Shown: piece after piece, positions 46,146-56,764 of the stretch
How positions within the stretch are numbered: position 1 is the stretch's first letter
How the letters are laid out: each line of letters opens with the position of its first letter
Source: Thalassotalea profundi
GTDB lineage: Bacteria > Pseudomonadota > Gammaproteobacteria > Enterobacterales > Alteromonadaceae
Direction of reading: 5' to 3'
Length of the DNA stretch: 64,000 nt
NCBI RefSeq assembly: GCF_014653195.1
Contig: NZ_BNAH01000001.1
Location: forward strand, 423,175-487,174
Made by a program: the position numbers and the translations under genes
The notes under the pieces: generated by a model
Told to the model about the DNA's origin: nothing
Databases searched by the model: none
The model's input: only the letters and a program-made list of their open reading frames with translations

Positions 46146-48179
46146 TTATTCCTTTTCGGATTCTGTAGTGGAGTTATCCGCAGTAAATGACAATAGTTCG
46201 CTACCACCATCAACCATTTCTCCCTTGGCATAAAATAGTACTTCAACCGTGCCGTTAGTTGGAGCTTTAATGGTGTGTTCCATCTTCATGGCTTCCATTA
46301 TCATTAAGGGTTGGCCTGTTGTTACTGTATCACCAGCATTAATAAGTACGCTTACCACAGTACCGTTCATTGGTGCTACCAAACCGTTTTGGGCTTCTTG
46401 ATTACTATTGTCACCGCAATCTGGCTGTACGTGAATAAAATTAAAAACACCACCTTGATGATAAAGGCTAATTTTAAGGTTATCTTGAGCAATTGTGGCT
46501 GATCTTCGATGGCCATTATTACTAAACAGTAAGGTATTGCCGTTTATTCGGCCTTGGCAATCGTAAGTACGCTGTTCGACTGTTATTAAGTAATAGCTGT
46601 CGCTACCTTGTCTTTTTTGCTCGACAATCACCGGATACTCTTTGTCTAGATGAGAGAGTGTTATATGGTGAATATAGGCTTCATTTAAACGCCATGCGTT
46701 TGTTGTATTCCAAGGAGAGTGTGGATCAGTGGTATTTTTTGCAGCATCACTGGCTTTTTTTGCGTCAGAGAGAACAATGTACAGTGCAGCCATTGGTAAT
46801 TCATCAGCCAAAATTTGTGCGTTACAATGAAAGATTTGATCGTGATGTTTCTCAATAAAGCTGGTATCAATATCTTCGTTGATAAATGGAGGACAAGTCG
46901 CTAAATTATAGAGAAAATCTATATTTGTCGTTACGCCGCTTATTCTATATTCAGCAAGTGCTTTTGTAAGGCGCTGTAGTGCTTTGTCTCTATTTTCATC
47001 CCAGACGATTAATTTAGCGATCATTGGATCGTAAAAAACACTAACCTCATCACCTTGACGAACACCTGTATCTACCCGTACATAGTTACTTTCTTGTGGA
47101 GGTTGTAAAAATGATAATTTACCTGTGGCGGGTAAAAAATCATTGTTGGTATCTTCTGCGTAAATACGTGCTTCAAAGGCATGACCATTAATAGTTAATT
47201 GTTCTTGAGTTTTAGGCAGCTTTTCATTTGCAGCTACGCGTAGTTGCCATTCCACCAGATCTTGTCCAGTAATAAGTTCTGTAACAGGGTGTTCAACTTG
47301 TAGGCGAGTATTCATTTCCATAAAATAAAATGAGCCGTCACTATCAAGTAAAAATTCAACTGTACCTGCACCTTGATAACCGATAGCTTTTGCAGACTTT
47401 ATTGCTGATTCGCCCATTGCTTTTCGTAATGCGTCGCTCATTCCAAAAGCAGGTGCTTCTTCGATCACTTTTTGATGACGTCGTTGCACAGAGCAATCAC
47501 GTTCAAATAAATAAACGGCATTATCGTAGTTATCACAAAATACTTGTATTTCAACATGGCGCGGTTGCGTTAAGTATTTTTCAACTAACATGGTATCGTC
47601 ACCAAATGACGATTTAGCCTCACGTTTAGCGGCAGCTAAGCCTTCACTAAATTCAGCTTCACTCCATACTTGTCGCATACCTTTACCGCCACCACCTGCG
47701 GTCGCTTTTAGTAATACCGGATAGCCCATATCGTCAGCAGCTTTCTTGATCACAGCTTCAGATTGATCATCTCCATGATAACCCGGCACTAATGGTACTT
47801 TTGCTGCTTCCATAATTGTTTTAGCGGCAGACTTTGAGCCCATCGCTTCAATTGCCGTAACAGGTGGGCCAATAAAAGTAATGTTTGCTTGTTGACATTT
47901 ACGGCAAAAATTAGCATTTTCAGATAAAAAACCATAACCTGGATGAATCGCTTGAGCCCCTGTTTTTATAGCGGCGGCAATGACGTTATCTTCTAATAAA
48001 TAACTTTCTCTCGAGGGGGATGGACCTAGGTAAATTGCTTCATCAGCCATGTTTACATGTAATGAATTAGCATCTGCATCTGAATAAACCGCAACGGTTA
48101 AAATACCTAGCTTACGAGCGGTTTTTATTACACGGCATGCTATTTCACCCCGATTGGCGATTAATATTTTCGTAAACAT
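46146..48179 (-). CDS. liuD: Methylcrotonyl-CoA carboxylase, biotin-containing alpha subunit
   Basis: It carboxylates biotin and carries it to the beta subunit. Order: biotin carboxylase domain ([18 protein letters not shown] to about residue 445, with [12 protein letters not shown] and [12 protein letters not shown]), a linker, and a C-terminal biotinyl domain with the lysine in EAMKMEHT near residue 645. I set the start at ATG 48179, with AAGGA about 8 bases upstream, giving 677 residues. A frame open to 48242 adds 21 residues over liuC. Confidence 0.95.
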   Translation of the reverse strand: MFTKILIANRGEIACRVIKTARKLGILTVAVYSDADANSLHVNMADEAIYLGPSPSRESYLLEDNVIAAAIKTGAQAIHPGYGFLSENANFCRKCQQANITFIGPPVTAIEAMGSKSAAKTIMEAAKVPLVPGYHGDDQSEAVIKKAADDMGYPVLLKATAGGGGKGMRQVWSEAEFSEGLAAAKREAKSSFGDDTMLVEKYLTQPRHVEIQVFCDNYDNAVYLFERDCSVQRRHQKVIEEAPAFGMSDALRKAMGESAIKSAKAIGYQGAGTVEFLLDSDGSFYFMEMNTRLQVEHPVTELITGQDLVEWQLRVAANEKLPKTQEQLTINGHAFEARIYAEDTNNDFLPATGKLSFLQPPQESNYVRVDTGVRQGDEVSVFYDPMIAKLIVWDENRDKALQRLTKALAEYRISGVTTNIDFLYNLATCPPFINEDIDTSFIEKHHDQIFHCNAQILADELPMAALYIVLSDAKKASDAAKNTTDPHSPWNTTNAWRLNEAYIHHITLSHLDKEYPVIVEQKRQGSDSYYLITVEQRTYDCQGRINGNTLLFSNNGHRRSATIAQDNLKISLYHQGGVFNFIHVQPDCGDNSNQEAQNGLVAPMNGTVVSVLINAGDTVTTGQPLMIMEAMKMEHTIKAPTNGTVEVLFYAKGEMVDGGSELLSFTADNSTTESEKE

Positions 48180-48183
48180 GGTG

Positions 48184-49032
48184 TTATCCTTTTTTATCAA
48201 GATTATTTGACGATACTTGCCAATTTGGCTCGCGCTTTTCAAAAAATGCGTTTAAGCCTTCTTGACCTTCTTCTGATACACGAATTGCAGCAATACGTTC
48301 ACTCGTTAAATTGATAAGGGCATTATCAATATCTTGATAAGCTACATCGAGTGCTATTTTTTTTGCTTGTTCCACAGCATTTGGACTATTTTTTAAAATA
48401 ATTAATGCCATTTCATCAACTGTTTTATCTAAATCATCAGGTGAAGCTATTTCACTGACTAAGCCAAGTTCTTGTGCTTTATCAGCAAAAAAGCGCTCTG
48501 CAGTAATAAAGTAACGACGGCAGGCTTTTTGACCTATAACATTAATTACATAGGGACTGATTGTTGCGGGAATAAGCCCCAACTTTACTTCACTTAAGCA
48601 AAAACTCGCTTTAGTACTAGCAATGACAATATCGCAGCAGGCGGCTAAACCTACTGCGCCACCAAATGCAGCACCTTGAATTTTGGCAATAGTAGGTTGT
48701 GGTAAAAAATTGAGCGCTTTAAGCATATGAGCGAGGGCGCTGGCATCGGCTAAATTTTCGGTAAGCGAATAATCTGCCATGCGTTTCATCCATGCTAAAT
48801 CTGCACCAGCGCTAAAGCTTTTTCCCGTAGAAGCTAAGATCATCAATTTAATGTCTGAGCGACTCGCTATTTCCATAAAAATATGGGTAAGTTGTGCAAT
48901 TATGTCATCGTCAAATGCATTATGTTTTTCAGGGGAATTTAACGTTACCGTTGCTACACCATAGGTATCAACGTTAAATAATACCTTGTCTGTAGCCTTA
49001 TCTTCTGATGAATCTGTTGTTAAAAGTGTCAT
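48184..49032 (-). CDS. liuC: Enoyl-CoA hydratase/isomerase, probable methylglutaconyl-CoA hydratase
   Basis: Within this operon it should hydrate 3-methylglutaconyl-CoA to HMG-CoA. The crotonase fold shows SFSAGADLAWMKRMADY, IQGAAFGGAVGLAACCDIVIA and SEVKLGLIPATISPYV. ATG 49032 has AGGGAA upstream and follows the liuB stop by 10 bases, giving 282 residues; the frame extends to 49077 without a better start. Confidence 0.9.
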   Translation of the reverse strand: MTLLTTDSSEDKATDKVLFNVDTYGVATVTLNSPEKHNAFDDDIIAQLTHIFMEIASRSDIKLMILASTGKSFSAGADLAWMKRMADYSLTENLADASALAHMLKALNFLPQPTIAKIQGAAFGGAVGLAACCDIVIASTKASFCLSEVKLGLIPATISPYVINVIGQKACRRYFITAERFFADKAQELGLVSEIASPDDLDKTVDEMALIILKNSPNAVEQAKKIALDVAYQDIDNALINLTSERIAAIRVSEEGQEGLNAFFEKREPNWQVSSNNLDKKG

Positions 49033-49042
49033 CTTAAATTCC

Positions 49043-50650
49043 CTACATTCTGAAAATACCAAACTTGGTATCTTCAATAGATTTATTTAAAGAGGCTGAA
49101 ATCGCTAAACCTAATACTTGTCTTGTTTCAGCCGGATCTATCACACCATCATCCCATAATCGAGCAGAGGCATAGTAGGGATGTCCTTGGTGTTCATAAG
49201 TGTCTATAATTGGTTGTTTAAAGGCTTGTTCTTCCTCACTGGTCCATTGTTCGCCTAGTTTTTCTTTTTGGTCGCGTTTTACTTGTGCCAGTACACCAGC
49301 AGCTTGTTCACCACCCATGACTGAAATTCGCGCATTAGGCCACATAAATAAAAATCTAGGATCGTAAGACCTGCCACACATCCCGTAATTTCCAGCGCCA
49401 AAGCTTCCGCCAATTAATATTGTGAACTTTGGTACTTGTGCCGTAGCAACAGCCGTTACCATTTTCGCCCCATGTTTTGCGATACCACCAGCTTCATATT
49501 GTTGTCCTACCATAAAGCCTGTAATATTTTGTAAGAAAACTAGGGGGATTTTTCGTTGTGCGCAAAGTTCAATAAAATGAGCTCCTTTTTGTGCTGATTC
49601 ACCAAAAAGTATGCCGTTATTTGCAACAATTCCTACGGGGTAGCCAAATATTCGGGCGAATCCACACACTAATGTTGTGCCATAAAGGGCTTTAAATTCA
49701 TCAAAATCACTACCGTCGACGACACGCGCAATTATCTCACGAATATCAAACGGTTGACGTGAGTCTTTGGGTACAATTCCGTAAATTTCTTGGCTGTTAT
49801 AAATAGGCTCTTCTACTGCTTTAATATTCATAGTGACAGGTTTTACACGATTAATATTACTGATAGCAGTACGAGCAATTTCTAAAGCGTGATGATCGTT
49901 TTGGGCATAATGATCAGCGACACCAGAAGTACGGCAATGAACGTCGGCACCACCTAAATCTTCAGCACTAACTACTTCGCCCGTTGCGGCTTTTACTAAT
50001 GGAGGGCCAGCAAGAAAGATGGTGCCTTGCTCTTTTACGATGATAGATTCATCGGCCATTGCTGGAACATAAGCTCCACCAGCAGTACAAGATCCCATCA
50101 CTACAGCGATTTGAGGTATACCTTTTGCAGACATATTGGCTTGATTGAAAAAGATACGGCCAAAATGCTCTTTGTCAGGAAAAACATCGTCTTGATTCGG
50201 TAAGTTTGCGCCACCTGAATCAACTAAATAGATACAAGGTAAGTTATTTTCTTGGGCAATAGCTTGAGCGCGTAAGTGCTTTTTAACCGTTAACGGATAA
50301 TAAGTACCACCTTTTACCGTGGCATCATTTGCAACAATTATGCACTCTTGTCCTGATACGCGTCCTATACCTGTAATAATACCAGCGGCAGGCACATCAT
50401 CTTTATATACATCGTAAGCAGCAAGCTGAGAAAGCTCAAGAAATGGTGAACCTGCGTCTAATAAGGCATTTACTCGATCACGTGGTAATAATTTTCCACG
50501 TGAAAGGTGACGATCACGACTGCGTTCACCACCGCCTAATTTTATTTGTGCTAACTTACTTTTTAAATCGTCAACTTGAGATTGCATATACTCAGCATTT
50601 TCAATAAATTCTGGGCTGCGCGTATTTATTTTAGAAGTGATTTTAGCCAC
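49043..50650 (-). CDS. liuB: Methylcrotonyl-CoA carboxylase beta subunit
   Basis: Carboxyltransferase half: moves the carboxyl group from biotin to 3-methylcrotonyl-CoA. The 535-residue protein has the crotonase-like repeats [34 protein letters not shown]-type [20 protein letters not shown] and [25 protein letters not shown] (quoted as landmarks). It lies between liuA and liuC with close spacing. Confidence 0.95.
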   Translation of the reverse strand: MAKITSKINTRSPEFIENAEYMQSQVDDLKSKLAQIKLGGGERSRDRHLSRGKLLPRDRVNALLDAGSPFLELSQLAAYDVYKDDVPAAGIITGIGRVSGQECIIVANDATVKGGTYYPLTVKKHLRAQAIAQENNLPCIYLVDSGGANLPNQDDVFPDKEHFGRIFFNQANMSAKGIPQIAVVMGSCTAGGAYVPAMADESIIVKEQGTIFLAGPPLVKAATGEVVSAEDLGGADVHCRTSGVADHYAQNDHHALEIARTAISNINRVKPVTMNIKAVEEPIYNSQEIYGIVPKDSRQPFDIREIIARVVDGSDFDEFKALYGTTLVCGFARIFGYPVGIVANNGILFGESAQKGAHFIELCAQRKIPLVFLQNITGFMVGQQYEAGGIAKHGAKMVTAVATAQVPKFTILIGGSFGAGNYGMCGRSYDPRFLFMWPNARISVMGGEQAAGVLAQVKRDQKEKLGEQWTSEEEQAFKQPIIDTYEHQGHPYYASARLWDDGVIDPAETRQVLGLAISASLNKSIEDTKFGIFRM

Positions 50651-50719
50651 GGCATATTACCTTATTAGCTTGTTATTTATTTTTAGGTGAAGATATTCGT
50701 TTAAAGCACATTTAGTGAA

Positions 50720-51889
50720 TTATTTAGAGTCATTAAATAATTCACGGCCAATTAACATTCTGCGAATTTCAGATGTTCCAGCACCTATTTCATAGAGCTT
50801 AGCATCACGTAATAAGCGCCCAGCAGGGAATTCGTTGATATAACCATTTCCACCTAACAATTGAATAGCATCTAAAGCCATTTTAGTAGCTAATTCAGCA
50901 GAATATAAAATTACAGCTGCGGCATCTTTACGTGTGGTCTCACCACGGTCACAGGCTTGAGCCACCATATAAATATAAGACTTTGCAGCATTCATTTGTG
51001 TGTACATATCAGCAATTTTACCTTGTACCAATTGGAATTCGCCGATAGATTGCCCAAACTGTTGGCGGTCATGTATATAAGGTACGACTAAATCCATACA
51101 AGCATCCATAATGCCTAATGGGCCGCCTGATAAAACAACACGCTCATAATCTAGGCCTGACATTAGTACACGTACGCCTTTACCTTCTTCACCTAAAATG
51201 TTCTCAGCCGGCACTTCACAATCCTCAAATACTAATTCACAAGTATTTGAGCCGCGCATACCTAATTTATCGAGTTTTTGATGGCGACTAAAACCGGGGT
51301 AATCACGCTCAACAATAAAGGCTGTAATGCCTTTTGAGCCGGCGTTTGTGTCGGTTTTAGCATAGATAATATAAACATGGGCATCTGGACCATTGGTGAT
51401 CCACATTTTGTTACCGTTAAGAATATATTTATCGCCTTTTTTATCGGCACGTAACTTCATACTTACAACGTCAGATCCCGCATTAGGCTCGGACATTGCT
51501 AATGCGCCAATATGTTCTCCAGTGCATAATTTGGGTAAGTATTTTAATTTTTGTTCGTGATTACCATTTTTACTTAATTGGTTAAGACATAAGTTAGACA
51601 TTGCGCCGTAACTTAAGCCAACAGATGCAGAAGCTCTAGATATTTCTTGCATGGCAACTACATGCTCAAGATAACCTAAGTTAGAACCACCGTATTGTTC
51701 TTCTACAGTCATTCCTAATAATCCCATGTCACCAAATTTCTGCCATAAGTCCATTGGAAACTCGTTATCTTTATCGATAGCTTCAGCACGCGGGGCTATT
51801 TCTTCTCGAGCAAAAGCATTGACTTGGTCACGGATCATATCGACCGTTTCACCTAAATTAAAGTTGAGTGATGAGTAACGTGAAATCAT
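50720..51889 (-). CDS. liuA: Isovaleryl-CoA dehydrogenase
   Basis: FAD enzyme that oxidises isovaleryl-CoA to 3-methylcrotonyl-CoA. The 389-residue protein has [23 protein letters not shown], and [29 protein letters not shown] (landmarks). Glu249 in [13 protein letters not shown] sits where isovaleryl-CoA dehydrogenases carry the catalytic base, which distinguishes it from other acyl-CoA dehydrogenases. It is the first structural gene after liuR. Confidence 0.95.
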   Translation of the reverse strand: MISRYSSLNFNLGETVDMIRDQVNAFAREEIAPRAEAIDKDNEFPMDLWQKFGDMGLLGMTVEEQYGGSNLGYLEHVVAMQEISRASASVGLSYGAMSNLCLNQLSKNGNHEQKLKYLPKLCTGEHIGALAMSEPNAGSDVVSMKLRADKKGDKYILNGNKMWITNGPDAHVYIIYAKTDTNAGSKGITAFIVERDYPGFSRHQKLDKLGMRGSNTCELVFEDCEVPAENILGEEGKGVRVLMSGLDYERVVLSGGPLGIMDACMDLVVPYIHDRQQFGQSIGEFQLVQGKIADMYTQMNAAKSYIYMVAQACDRGETTRKDAAAVILYSAELATKMALDAIQLLGGNGYINEFPAGRLLRDAKLYEIGAGTSEIRRMLIGRELFNDSK

Positions 51890-51960
51890 GGTAAATCCTA
51901 ATAATTGGTGTTGTTAAAGGGCATTGTTGGTTGCGTATTTTGCTACATTGATGATTTAAT

Positions 51961-52353
51961 TTACTTGTCAATTTTAGCCAATGTATATTTACAATTTGCT
52001 TCTAGACCGTCGAGCTCTACAAGCACCGCCTGAATATCATCAAGTTGTTGTGTTAAGTCAGCACGCTTTTGGCTAATTAATTCCATAATCGTAACCAATT
52101 GAGTTACACTGCTTTTATCCGCATCGTATAGCTCAAATAAACGACCTGTTTCAGCTAAAGAGAAACCTAAACGCTTACCGCGTAAAATTAACTTTAGTCG
52201 AACTTTGTCTCTTTGGTTATAAATTCGTGTTTGACCTTTTCGCGTTGGATGAATTAATCCCTGATCTTCGTAAAAACGAATGCTCCGAGTGGTAATATCA
52301 AATTCTTTTGCGAGATCGCCAATGGAATATGTAATTCGGGACGAGGTTTTCAT
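51961..52353 (-). CDS. liuR: MerR-family regulator of leucine/isovalerate catabolism
   Basis: This 130-residue regulator has an N-terminal MerR winged helix (YSIGDLAKEFDITTRSIRFYEDQGLI) and a C-terminal coiled-coil dimer helix. Position at the head of the liu operon and the operators in the divergent region fit LiuR, which in related bacteria represses branched-chain and fatty-acid breakdown genes. No metal-binding cysteine pair is evident. The liuA start lies about 70 bases beyond its stop. Confidence 0.92.
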   Translation of the reverse strand: MKTSSRITYSIGDLAKEFDITTRSIRFYEDQGLIHPTRKGQTRIYNQRDKVRLKLILRGKRLGFSLAETGRLFELYDADKSSVTQLVTIMELISQKRADLTQQLDDIQAVLVELDGLEANCKYTLAKIDK

Positions 52354-52396
52354 AAAATACTCTATATAATCGTCAATGAATAAACTTTACATGAAG

Positions 52397-52412
52397 TTTA
52401 CGTAAACGTAAA
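52397..52412. promoter_or_regulatory. LiuR-type operator, liuR-proximal
   Basis: TTTACGTAAACGTAAA has perfect 7-base arms (TTTACGT/ACGTAAA) around two bases, 44 bases before the liuR start. MerR proteins bind such dyads within long promoter spacers, and this form matches what is known of LiuR sites. Confidence 0.8.
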
Positions 52413-52542
52413 GCTTGTATTGTTTTGTTGATTTATTAACAGCAAATAGATGGAAATTTTCCCGTACAGTTGACATTTATCACTTTCTTCTAGAACTTGA
52501 ACGCTAACTTTAGTGGTATAAAGTAGTATATATAATCTTTAC

Positions 52543-52558
52543 TTTACGTTGGCGTAAA
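52543..52558. promoter_or_regulatory. LiuR-type operator, thiolase-proximal
   Basis: TTTACGTTGGCGTAAA repeats the same dyad with one mismatched arm position (TTTACGT/GCGTAAA), 59 bases before the thiolase start. It suggests that the divergent thiolase gene is under the same regulator. Confidence 0.75.
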
Positions 52559-52616
52559 CTTAAATTTTCATATAACCTATCGCCAATTTTTATTGTTCTA
52601 AATGTGGAGTACCACT

Positions 52617-53801
52617 ATGTCTACTGTTGATCCTATTGTTATTGTTTCTGCTACTCGTACACCTATGGGTGGCTTTTCTGGTTGTTTTTCTGCTGTAACA
52701 GCACCTAATTTAGGGGCAACAGCTATTCGAGGTGCATTAGCTACTGCCAATCTTGCTAATGACCAAATTGATGAAGTTATTATGGGGTGTGTATTACCAG
52801 CTGGTTTAAAGCAAGCACCGGCACGACAAGCGGCTTTAGAAGCAGATTTAGCCTTATCAACTACTTGTACTACTATCAATAAAGTCTGTGGTTCAGGTAT
52901 GAAAGCGGCAATGCAAGCGCATGATGCGCTTATGGCAGGCTCTATTGATGTGGCAATTGCTGGCGGTATGGAAAGTATGACTAATGCACCGCATTTATTA
53001 CCTTCAGGTCGTTCAGGCATTAAAATGGGTCATGGTCAAGTACTTGATCATATGATGACTGACGGGTTAGAAAATGCTTACGATGGTATTGCGATGGGCT
53101 GTTTTGCTCAAGAAACTGCTGATGGAGCTGGCTTTACTCGCGAAGACATGGATGAATATGCTATTCGTTCGTTATCACGGGCGAATAACGCGATAGACAA
53201 TGGTGCTTTTAAAAATGAAATTTCACCAGTGACGGTTAAATCCCGCAAAGGAGACCTTGTTGTTGATACTGATGAACAACCAGGTAATGCTCGTCCAGAT
53301 AAAATTCCTTCGTTACGTGCAGCGTTTAAAAAAGACGGTACGATTACCGCAGCAAATTCAAGTTCTATTTCAGATGGTGCAGCAGCATTGATCATGATGA
53401 AGCAATCTGAAGCACAAAAGCGTGGTTTAACGCCACTATGTAAAGTAGTTGCTCATGCAATGCACGCACAAAAACCCGCTGAGTTTACCGTAGCACCTGT
53501 TGGCGCAATGCAAAAAGTATTAGCTAAAGCAAATTGGACAACATCAGACGTTGATTTATGGGAAATTAACGAAGCCTTCGCTATGGTGACTATGTTAGCC
53601 ATTAAAGAATTATCGTTAGATGTGGAAAAGGTTAACGTTAATGGCGGTGCCTGTGCGTTAGGCCATCCATTAGGCGCAAGTGGCGCACGTATCATGGTAA
53701 CCTTAATTCATGCCTTAAAAAATAAAGGTTTAAGCAAAGGTGTAGCTTCATTATGTATCGGTGGTGGTGAAGCAACAGCGATTGCGGTAGAAATGCTGTA
53801 A
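52617..53801 (+). CDS. Acetyl-CoA C-acetyltransferase (thiolase)
   Basis: It cleaves acetoacetyl-CoA to two acetyl-CoA, completing leucine breakdown after ScoAB. With start ATG 52617 (GGAG upstream) it is 394 residues. Cys91 in INKVCGSGMK is the nucleophile, NEAFA is present, His350 lies in GGACALGHPLGASG, and Cys380 in CIGGGE. A frame open from 52602 adds five residues. It is transcribed away from liuR and shares the operator region; a terminator follows. Confidence 0.94.
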   Translation: MSTVDPIVIVSATRTPMGGFSGCFSAVTAPNLGATAIRGALATANLANDQIDEVIMGCVLPAGLKQAPARQAALEADLALSTTCTTINKVCGSGMKAAMQAHDALMAGSIDVAIAGGMESMTNAPHLLPSGRSGIKMGHGQVLDHMMTDGLENAYDGIAMGCFAQETADGAGFTREDMDEYAIRSLSRANNAIDNGAFKNEISPVTVKSRKGDLVVDTDEQPGNARPDKIPSLRAAFKKDGTITAANSSSISDGAAALIMMKQSEAQKRGLTPLCKVVAHAMHAQKPAEFTVAPVGAMQKVLAKANWTTSDVDLWEINEAFAMVTMLAIKELSLDVEKVNVNGGACALGHPLGASGARIMVTLIHALKNKGLSKGVASLCIGGGEATAIAVEML

Positions 53802-53822
53802 ATATTACATTATTCGTATGTC

Positions 53823-53857
53823 AAAAGCCGTTGCTGCAATGCTGTAACGGCTTTTTT
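53823..53857 (+). terminator. Terminator after the thiolase gene
   Basis: AAAAGCCGTT (53823-53832) pairs with AACGGCTTTT (53846-53855) over 13 bases, followed by further T. Confidence 0.88.
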
Positions 53858-53895
53858 ATTAATAATATAATTTTTTCTTTAAATGGAAGAACGTA

Positions 53896-54564
53896 ATGTA
53901 TAGCATTAAAAAGCCTGAACAATTTATTACTACGCCATGGAAAAATGGTTTAGGTGAAACCACTGAATTAGCGATCAATAAAGGTGGTACATTAACTGAA
54001 TTCGATTGGCGTTTAAGTATGGCTAAAGTGTCACAAGATGGTATTTTTTCTAATTTTAAAGGGTATAAACGTCAGTTAGTGTTAATTAAAGGCAATGGTA
54101 TTCATTTAATTCATAAGCATTCGAATTCAGTAACTCAAATAGCTGATGATAAACTTGAGCATAGACTAGACATGGCAGAATTTGATGGTGGTAATGCAAC
54201 TTATGGTAAATTGCTTGATGGTGATATAACTGACTTTAACATTATTACTAATAAAGAGGTTGTAAAAAGCAAGGTAGATATTATCGCGGTTTCTTCAAAT
54301 TATTCTCAATTAAAGGTACGATCAAATTCACAGACTAGATTAGACACTATGACGATTGAAACGCCTGATCTAGTGTTTATTTATAATGTAGAAGGTGATG
54401 CTTATATTCAGATAAACTCTCAGGCAAACACAGGAAAGTCGCAATTAGCTATCACGCCAGGGGAGCTGTTTCAATGGACATCAAGTATAAATAAGTCGTT
54501 GGTCATTCAAGGAAATAACCTGATTATTATCCAGTTGAAAATTGAACCAGATAAGATAAAGTGA
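53896..54564 (+). CDS. HutD/Ves family cupin-like protein
   Basis: This is a 222-residue soluble protein. TTPWKNGLGETTELA near the start and FDWRLSMAKVSQDGIFSNFKGYKRQLVLIKG (landmarks, residues 12-70) are typical of the HutD/Ves family, which has a bicupin fold and an uncertain role, sometimes linked to histidine use. No hut gene lies nearby, so that link is not supported here. GGAAG precedes the ATG. Confidence 0.8.
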   Translation: MYSIKKPEQFITTPWKNGLGETTELAINKGGTLTEFDWRLSMAKVSQDGIFSNFKGYKRQLVLIKGNGIHLIHKHSNSVTQIADDKLEHRLDMAEFDGGNATYGKLLDGDITDFNIITNKEVVKSKVDIIAVSSNYSQLKVRSNSQTRLDTMTIETPDLVFIYNVEGDAYIQINSQANTGKSQLAITPGELFQWTSSINKSLVIQGNNLIIIQLKIEPDKIK

Positions 54565-54593
54565 TTATATAATTTGAGCGTAAAATACTAAAC

Positions 54594-55022
54594 ATGTCGA
54601 TGTCAGACTTGCTGCCTATTTCAATAATTCCTAGTGATGAGTTATCCAAAAAATTTAACTTGTTAGCGGGAGCATGCAATAAATTAGAAGCTCAGTTTAA
54701 TTTCCAAACGATGACGGCCGGCTGGTATGGCGATGAAGAGGCTATTTTAATAATCCGATTTTTACTTGAAACACCTTCTGACTTTTCAGTTTATACCGAG
54801 CAAAATACAGGGCAAAGTAACACCCAGTCTTATCCTTTTGCTGATGATGTTATTTGTTATCAAGTCGCTGACAGCTTACAACTTGATTGTATTGTTGCTT
54901 TGACTGAAACAGAACAAGAATTATTAGTAATAAACAATACTTTGTTGTTTTCTTATCTAAGTACTAAACTTCAAAAGGCACTTAACTTGATCGCTAAGCA
55001 AAAAGACTTAGTCGAAATTTAG
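54594..55022 (+). CDS. Unknown soluble protein
   Basis: This 142-residue acidic protein was not recognised. It is mixed alpha/beta with no signal peptide, membrane span or clear active-site motif; there are three cysteines, in GACNK, VICYQ and DCIVAL. It follows the HutD-like gene by 29 bases, which hints at co-transcription, and converges with the flavodoxin-like gene 4 bases away. AAACATG may give either of two close starts (MSM). Confidence 0.55.
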   Translation: MSMSDLLPISIIPSDELSKKFNLLAGACNKLEAQFNFQTMTAGWYGDEEAILIIRFLLETPSDFSVYTEQNTGQSNTQSYPFADDVICYQVADSLQLDCIVALTETEQELLVINNTLLFSYLSTKLQKALNLIAKQKDLVEI

Positions 55023-55026
55023 TCGC

Positions 55027-55530
55027 CTATTTTGTACTTTTATTAATAAAACTTAATAATAAACTCAAATGTTCATTCATGTTAAAATTATCATTACATG
55101 CGCAATAGAGCATATTTTCATAATTCATTCCAAGGTATTTAGCTGTTAAGATAAATGGCTGCTCAAAACAATCGGGTGGCTCACTATCAACACCTGTAGC
55201 CAATACTGAACATGATTTATCACGTAATTGTTTACCTAATTTCTTTTCTATGGTGAGTAAATCAGACAAACGATCAAAAAATATTTTCATCGAAGCACTC
55301 ATTGAATACCAATAAACAGGTGTTGCAAAAATTATATGATCATATTTAAGGAGTTGCTTGGTCAACTTTAAAAAATCATCCTCTTTATTATTGTGTTCAT
55401 AGTCATAAACGGAAATGGAGTAGTCCATTAAGTTAAATACATCAGCATCTCTATATTTTAGATATAAATTAATAAGTTGATGAGTATTTCCATGTTGTCT
55501 TGATGTGCCTAATAGAATTGCAGTACTCAT
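55027..55530 (-). CDS. NAD(P)H-dependent flavodoxin-fold oxidoreductase
   Basis: Flavodoxin-like FMN reductase of the NADPH-dependent family. ILLGTSRQHGNTHQLI (residues 5-20) is the FMN phosphate loop and IIFATPVYWYSMSASMKIFFDR the second flavin-contact segment. I chose ATG 55530 (167 residues) because GGGAG lies 8 bases upstream; the earlier TTG at 55542 overlaps that site. It probably reduces quinones or other acceptors; substrate unknown. Confidence 0.85.
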   Translation of the reverse strand: MSTAILLGTSRQHGNTHQLINLYLKYRDADVFNLMDYSISVYDYEHNNKEDDFLKLTKQLLKYDHIIFATPVYWYSMSASMKIFFDRLSDLLTIEKKLGKQLRDKSCSVLATGVDSEPPDCFEQPFILTAKYLGMNYENMLYCACNDNFNMNEHLSLLLSFINKSTK

Positions 55531-55644
55531 TGACTCTCCCAATTAATGCTAAAAATATTCAAACTATAATAATGCTAGAACTAACTTAGAGTGAAAGTTG
55601 AAGCTTAATATGCTCTATTTACTGCACTTTATAATAGCAAAACA

Positions 55645-56547
55645 CTAACTATGTCGTGAATCTCTATATTGTTTTGGCGACATACCGACGATTTTTTTAA
55701 ACAAGCGAGAAAAATAATAAGGGTCATTATAACCAAGCGACTCGGCAATTGTTTTAATTGTTTTATCGCTATTATCAAGTTCTAAGCATGCTTGTTGCAT
55801 TTTCATATTAATAAAATGTTGAATAGGGGCTGTATCAGTGAGCTCTTTAAACTTTTTAGCAAAATGAAATTTAGATAATTGGCTGTAATGGGCAAGTGTA
55901 TCAAGACTTAATTCTTGATGTAAATTGTTGCGCATTAACGTTTCAATGTCATCTATATCAAAGGTTGAACTGTTATTAAATGCGGTTAAACGTAACTGCA
56001 ATGCCAGAAAGCTTAACGCTTGTTGTAGGACATGTACGGCGTGAATTACATTGGTTGCAGTATACCCTCTGCTTCCTAATGCCAGTAAGCTGTCAAAGTC
56101 GTTAATAATATTTGAGAGAATACCTACATTGGCTAGGCCATCGTCCATTTTCATTAATAAACGTTCAGCAAAATCATCAGCAAGTTTTCCGCTAAAGTTT
56201 ACCCAGAAAAAAGCATTATTGTGTCCAGGTTGTGTTGAAAATAAAAATGATTGCCTAGGCGAGTAAATAACAAGATCGCCTCGATTAACGTCTCGTATTT
56301 TATTTCTATGTTCTAATATTCCTCTACCAGATTGACAATATATTAGGCAATGATGCTCTGTATTATCATGATTAATTTGGAAATTATTTTGATGTGTAAT
56401 TTTACCTAAAGATACTGGGTAAGTACCTTGTGTTAGCGGATGTTTTTTAAGTTTGTTCAATAAAAATAAGGGTATAACAAGTCGGATGTCTTGAGTGATA
56501 TTTGATGATGAACTTAATTTATTGTGATCAAAATTATTTAATGACAT
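55645..56547 (-). CDS. AraC-family transcriptional regulator
   Basis: N-terminal cupin-type sensing domain (LIYCQSGRGILEHRNKIRDVNRGDLVIYSPR) and C-terminal double helix-turn-helix (LDTLAHYSQLSKFHFAKKFKEL and IKTIAESLGYNDPYYFSRLFKKIVGMSPKQYR), given as landmarks. Start ATG 56547 gives 300 residues; another ATG at 56592 is possible and neither has a strong ribosome site. It is divergent from the icmF cluster and is the likely regulator of it. The effector is unknown. Confidence 0.88.
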   Translation of the reverse strand: MSLNNFDHNKLSSSSNITQDIRLVIPLFLLNKLKKHPLTQGTYPVSLGKITHQNNFQINHDNTEHHCLIYCQSGRGILEHRNKIRDVNRGDLVIYSPRQSFLFSTQPGHNNAFFWVNFSGKLADDFAERLLMKMDDGLANVGILSNIINDFDSLLALGSRGYTATNVIHAVHVLQQALSFLALQLRLTAFNNSSTFDIDDIETLMRNNLHQELSLDTLAHYSQLSKFHFAKKFKELTDTAPIQHFINMKMQQACLELDNSDKTIKTIAESLGYNDPYYFSRLFKKIVGMSPKQYRDSRHS

Positions 56548-56597
56548 CTTATATTGTTTGTATATGATTAAAATAACAATATAGTCCATCAAATTGA

Positions 56598-56617
56598 CAA
56601 TAAAATCAATTTTATTG
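56598..56617. promoter_or_regulatory. 20-base dyad between the AraC gene and icmF
   Basis: CAATAAAAT and ATTTTATTG are perfect 9-base arms around CA. The dyad lies 50 bases beyond the AraC start chosen here and about 150 before icmF. It may be an operator or promoter element; AT-rich chance cannot be excluded. Confidence 0.4.
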
Positions 56618-56764
56618 ATTGATACGGTATGCTTTAATTTAAATCATAGAATTAATTTGCAACAAGACTACACTAAAAGCATCGCGCTTTATTTAATAAG
56701 TTAACTTTATTGGAATACTCAGCGTTACTTTCTATTCCTGTAGTTTTATAAAAGAGTGCTCAAT

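Noticed and set aside
48180..48242. 21-codon N-terminal extension of the carboxylase alpha subunit
   Set aside because: The family begins at [12 protein letters not shown], and that ATG has its own AAGGA site.
52598..53395. Long frames opposite the thiolase gene
   Set aside because: The Ala-, Pro- and Ser-rich translations are the expected shadow of a strongly coding thiolase on the other strand.
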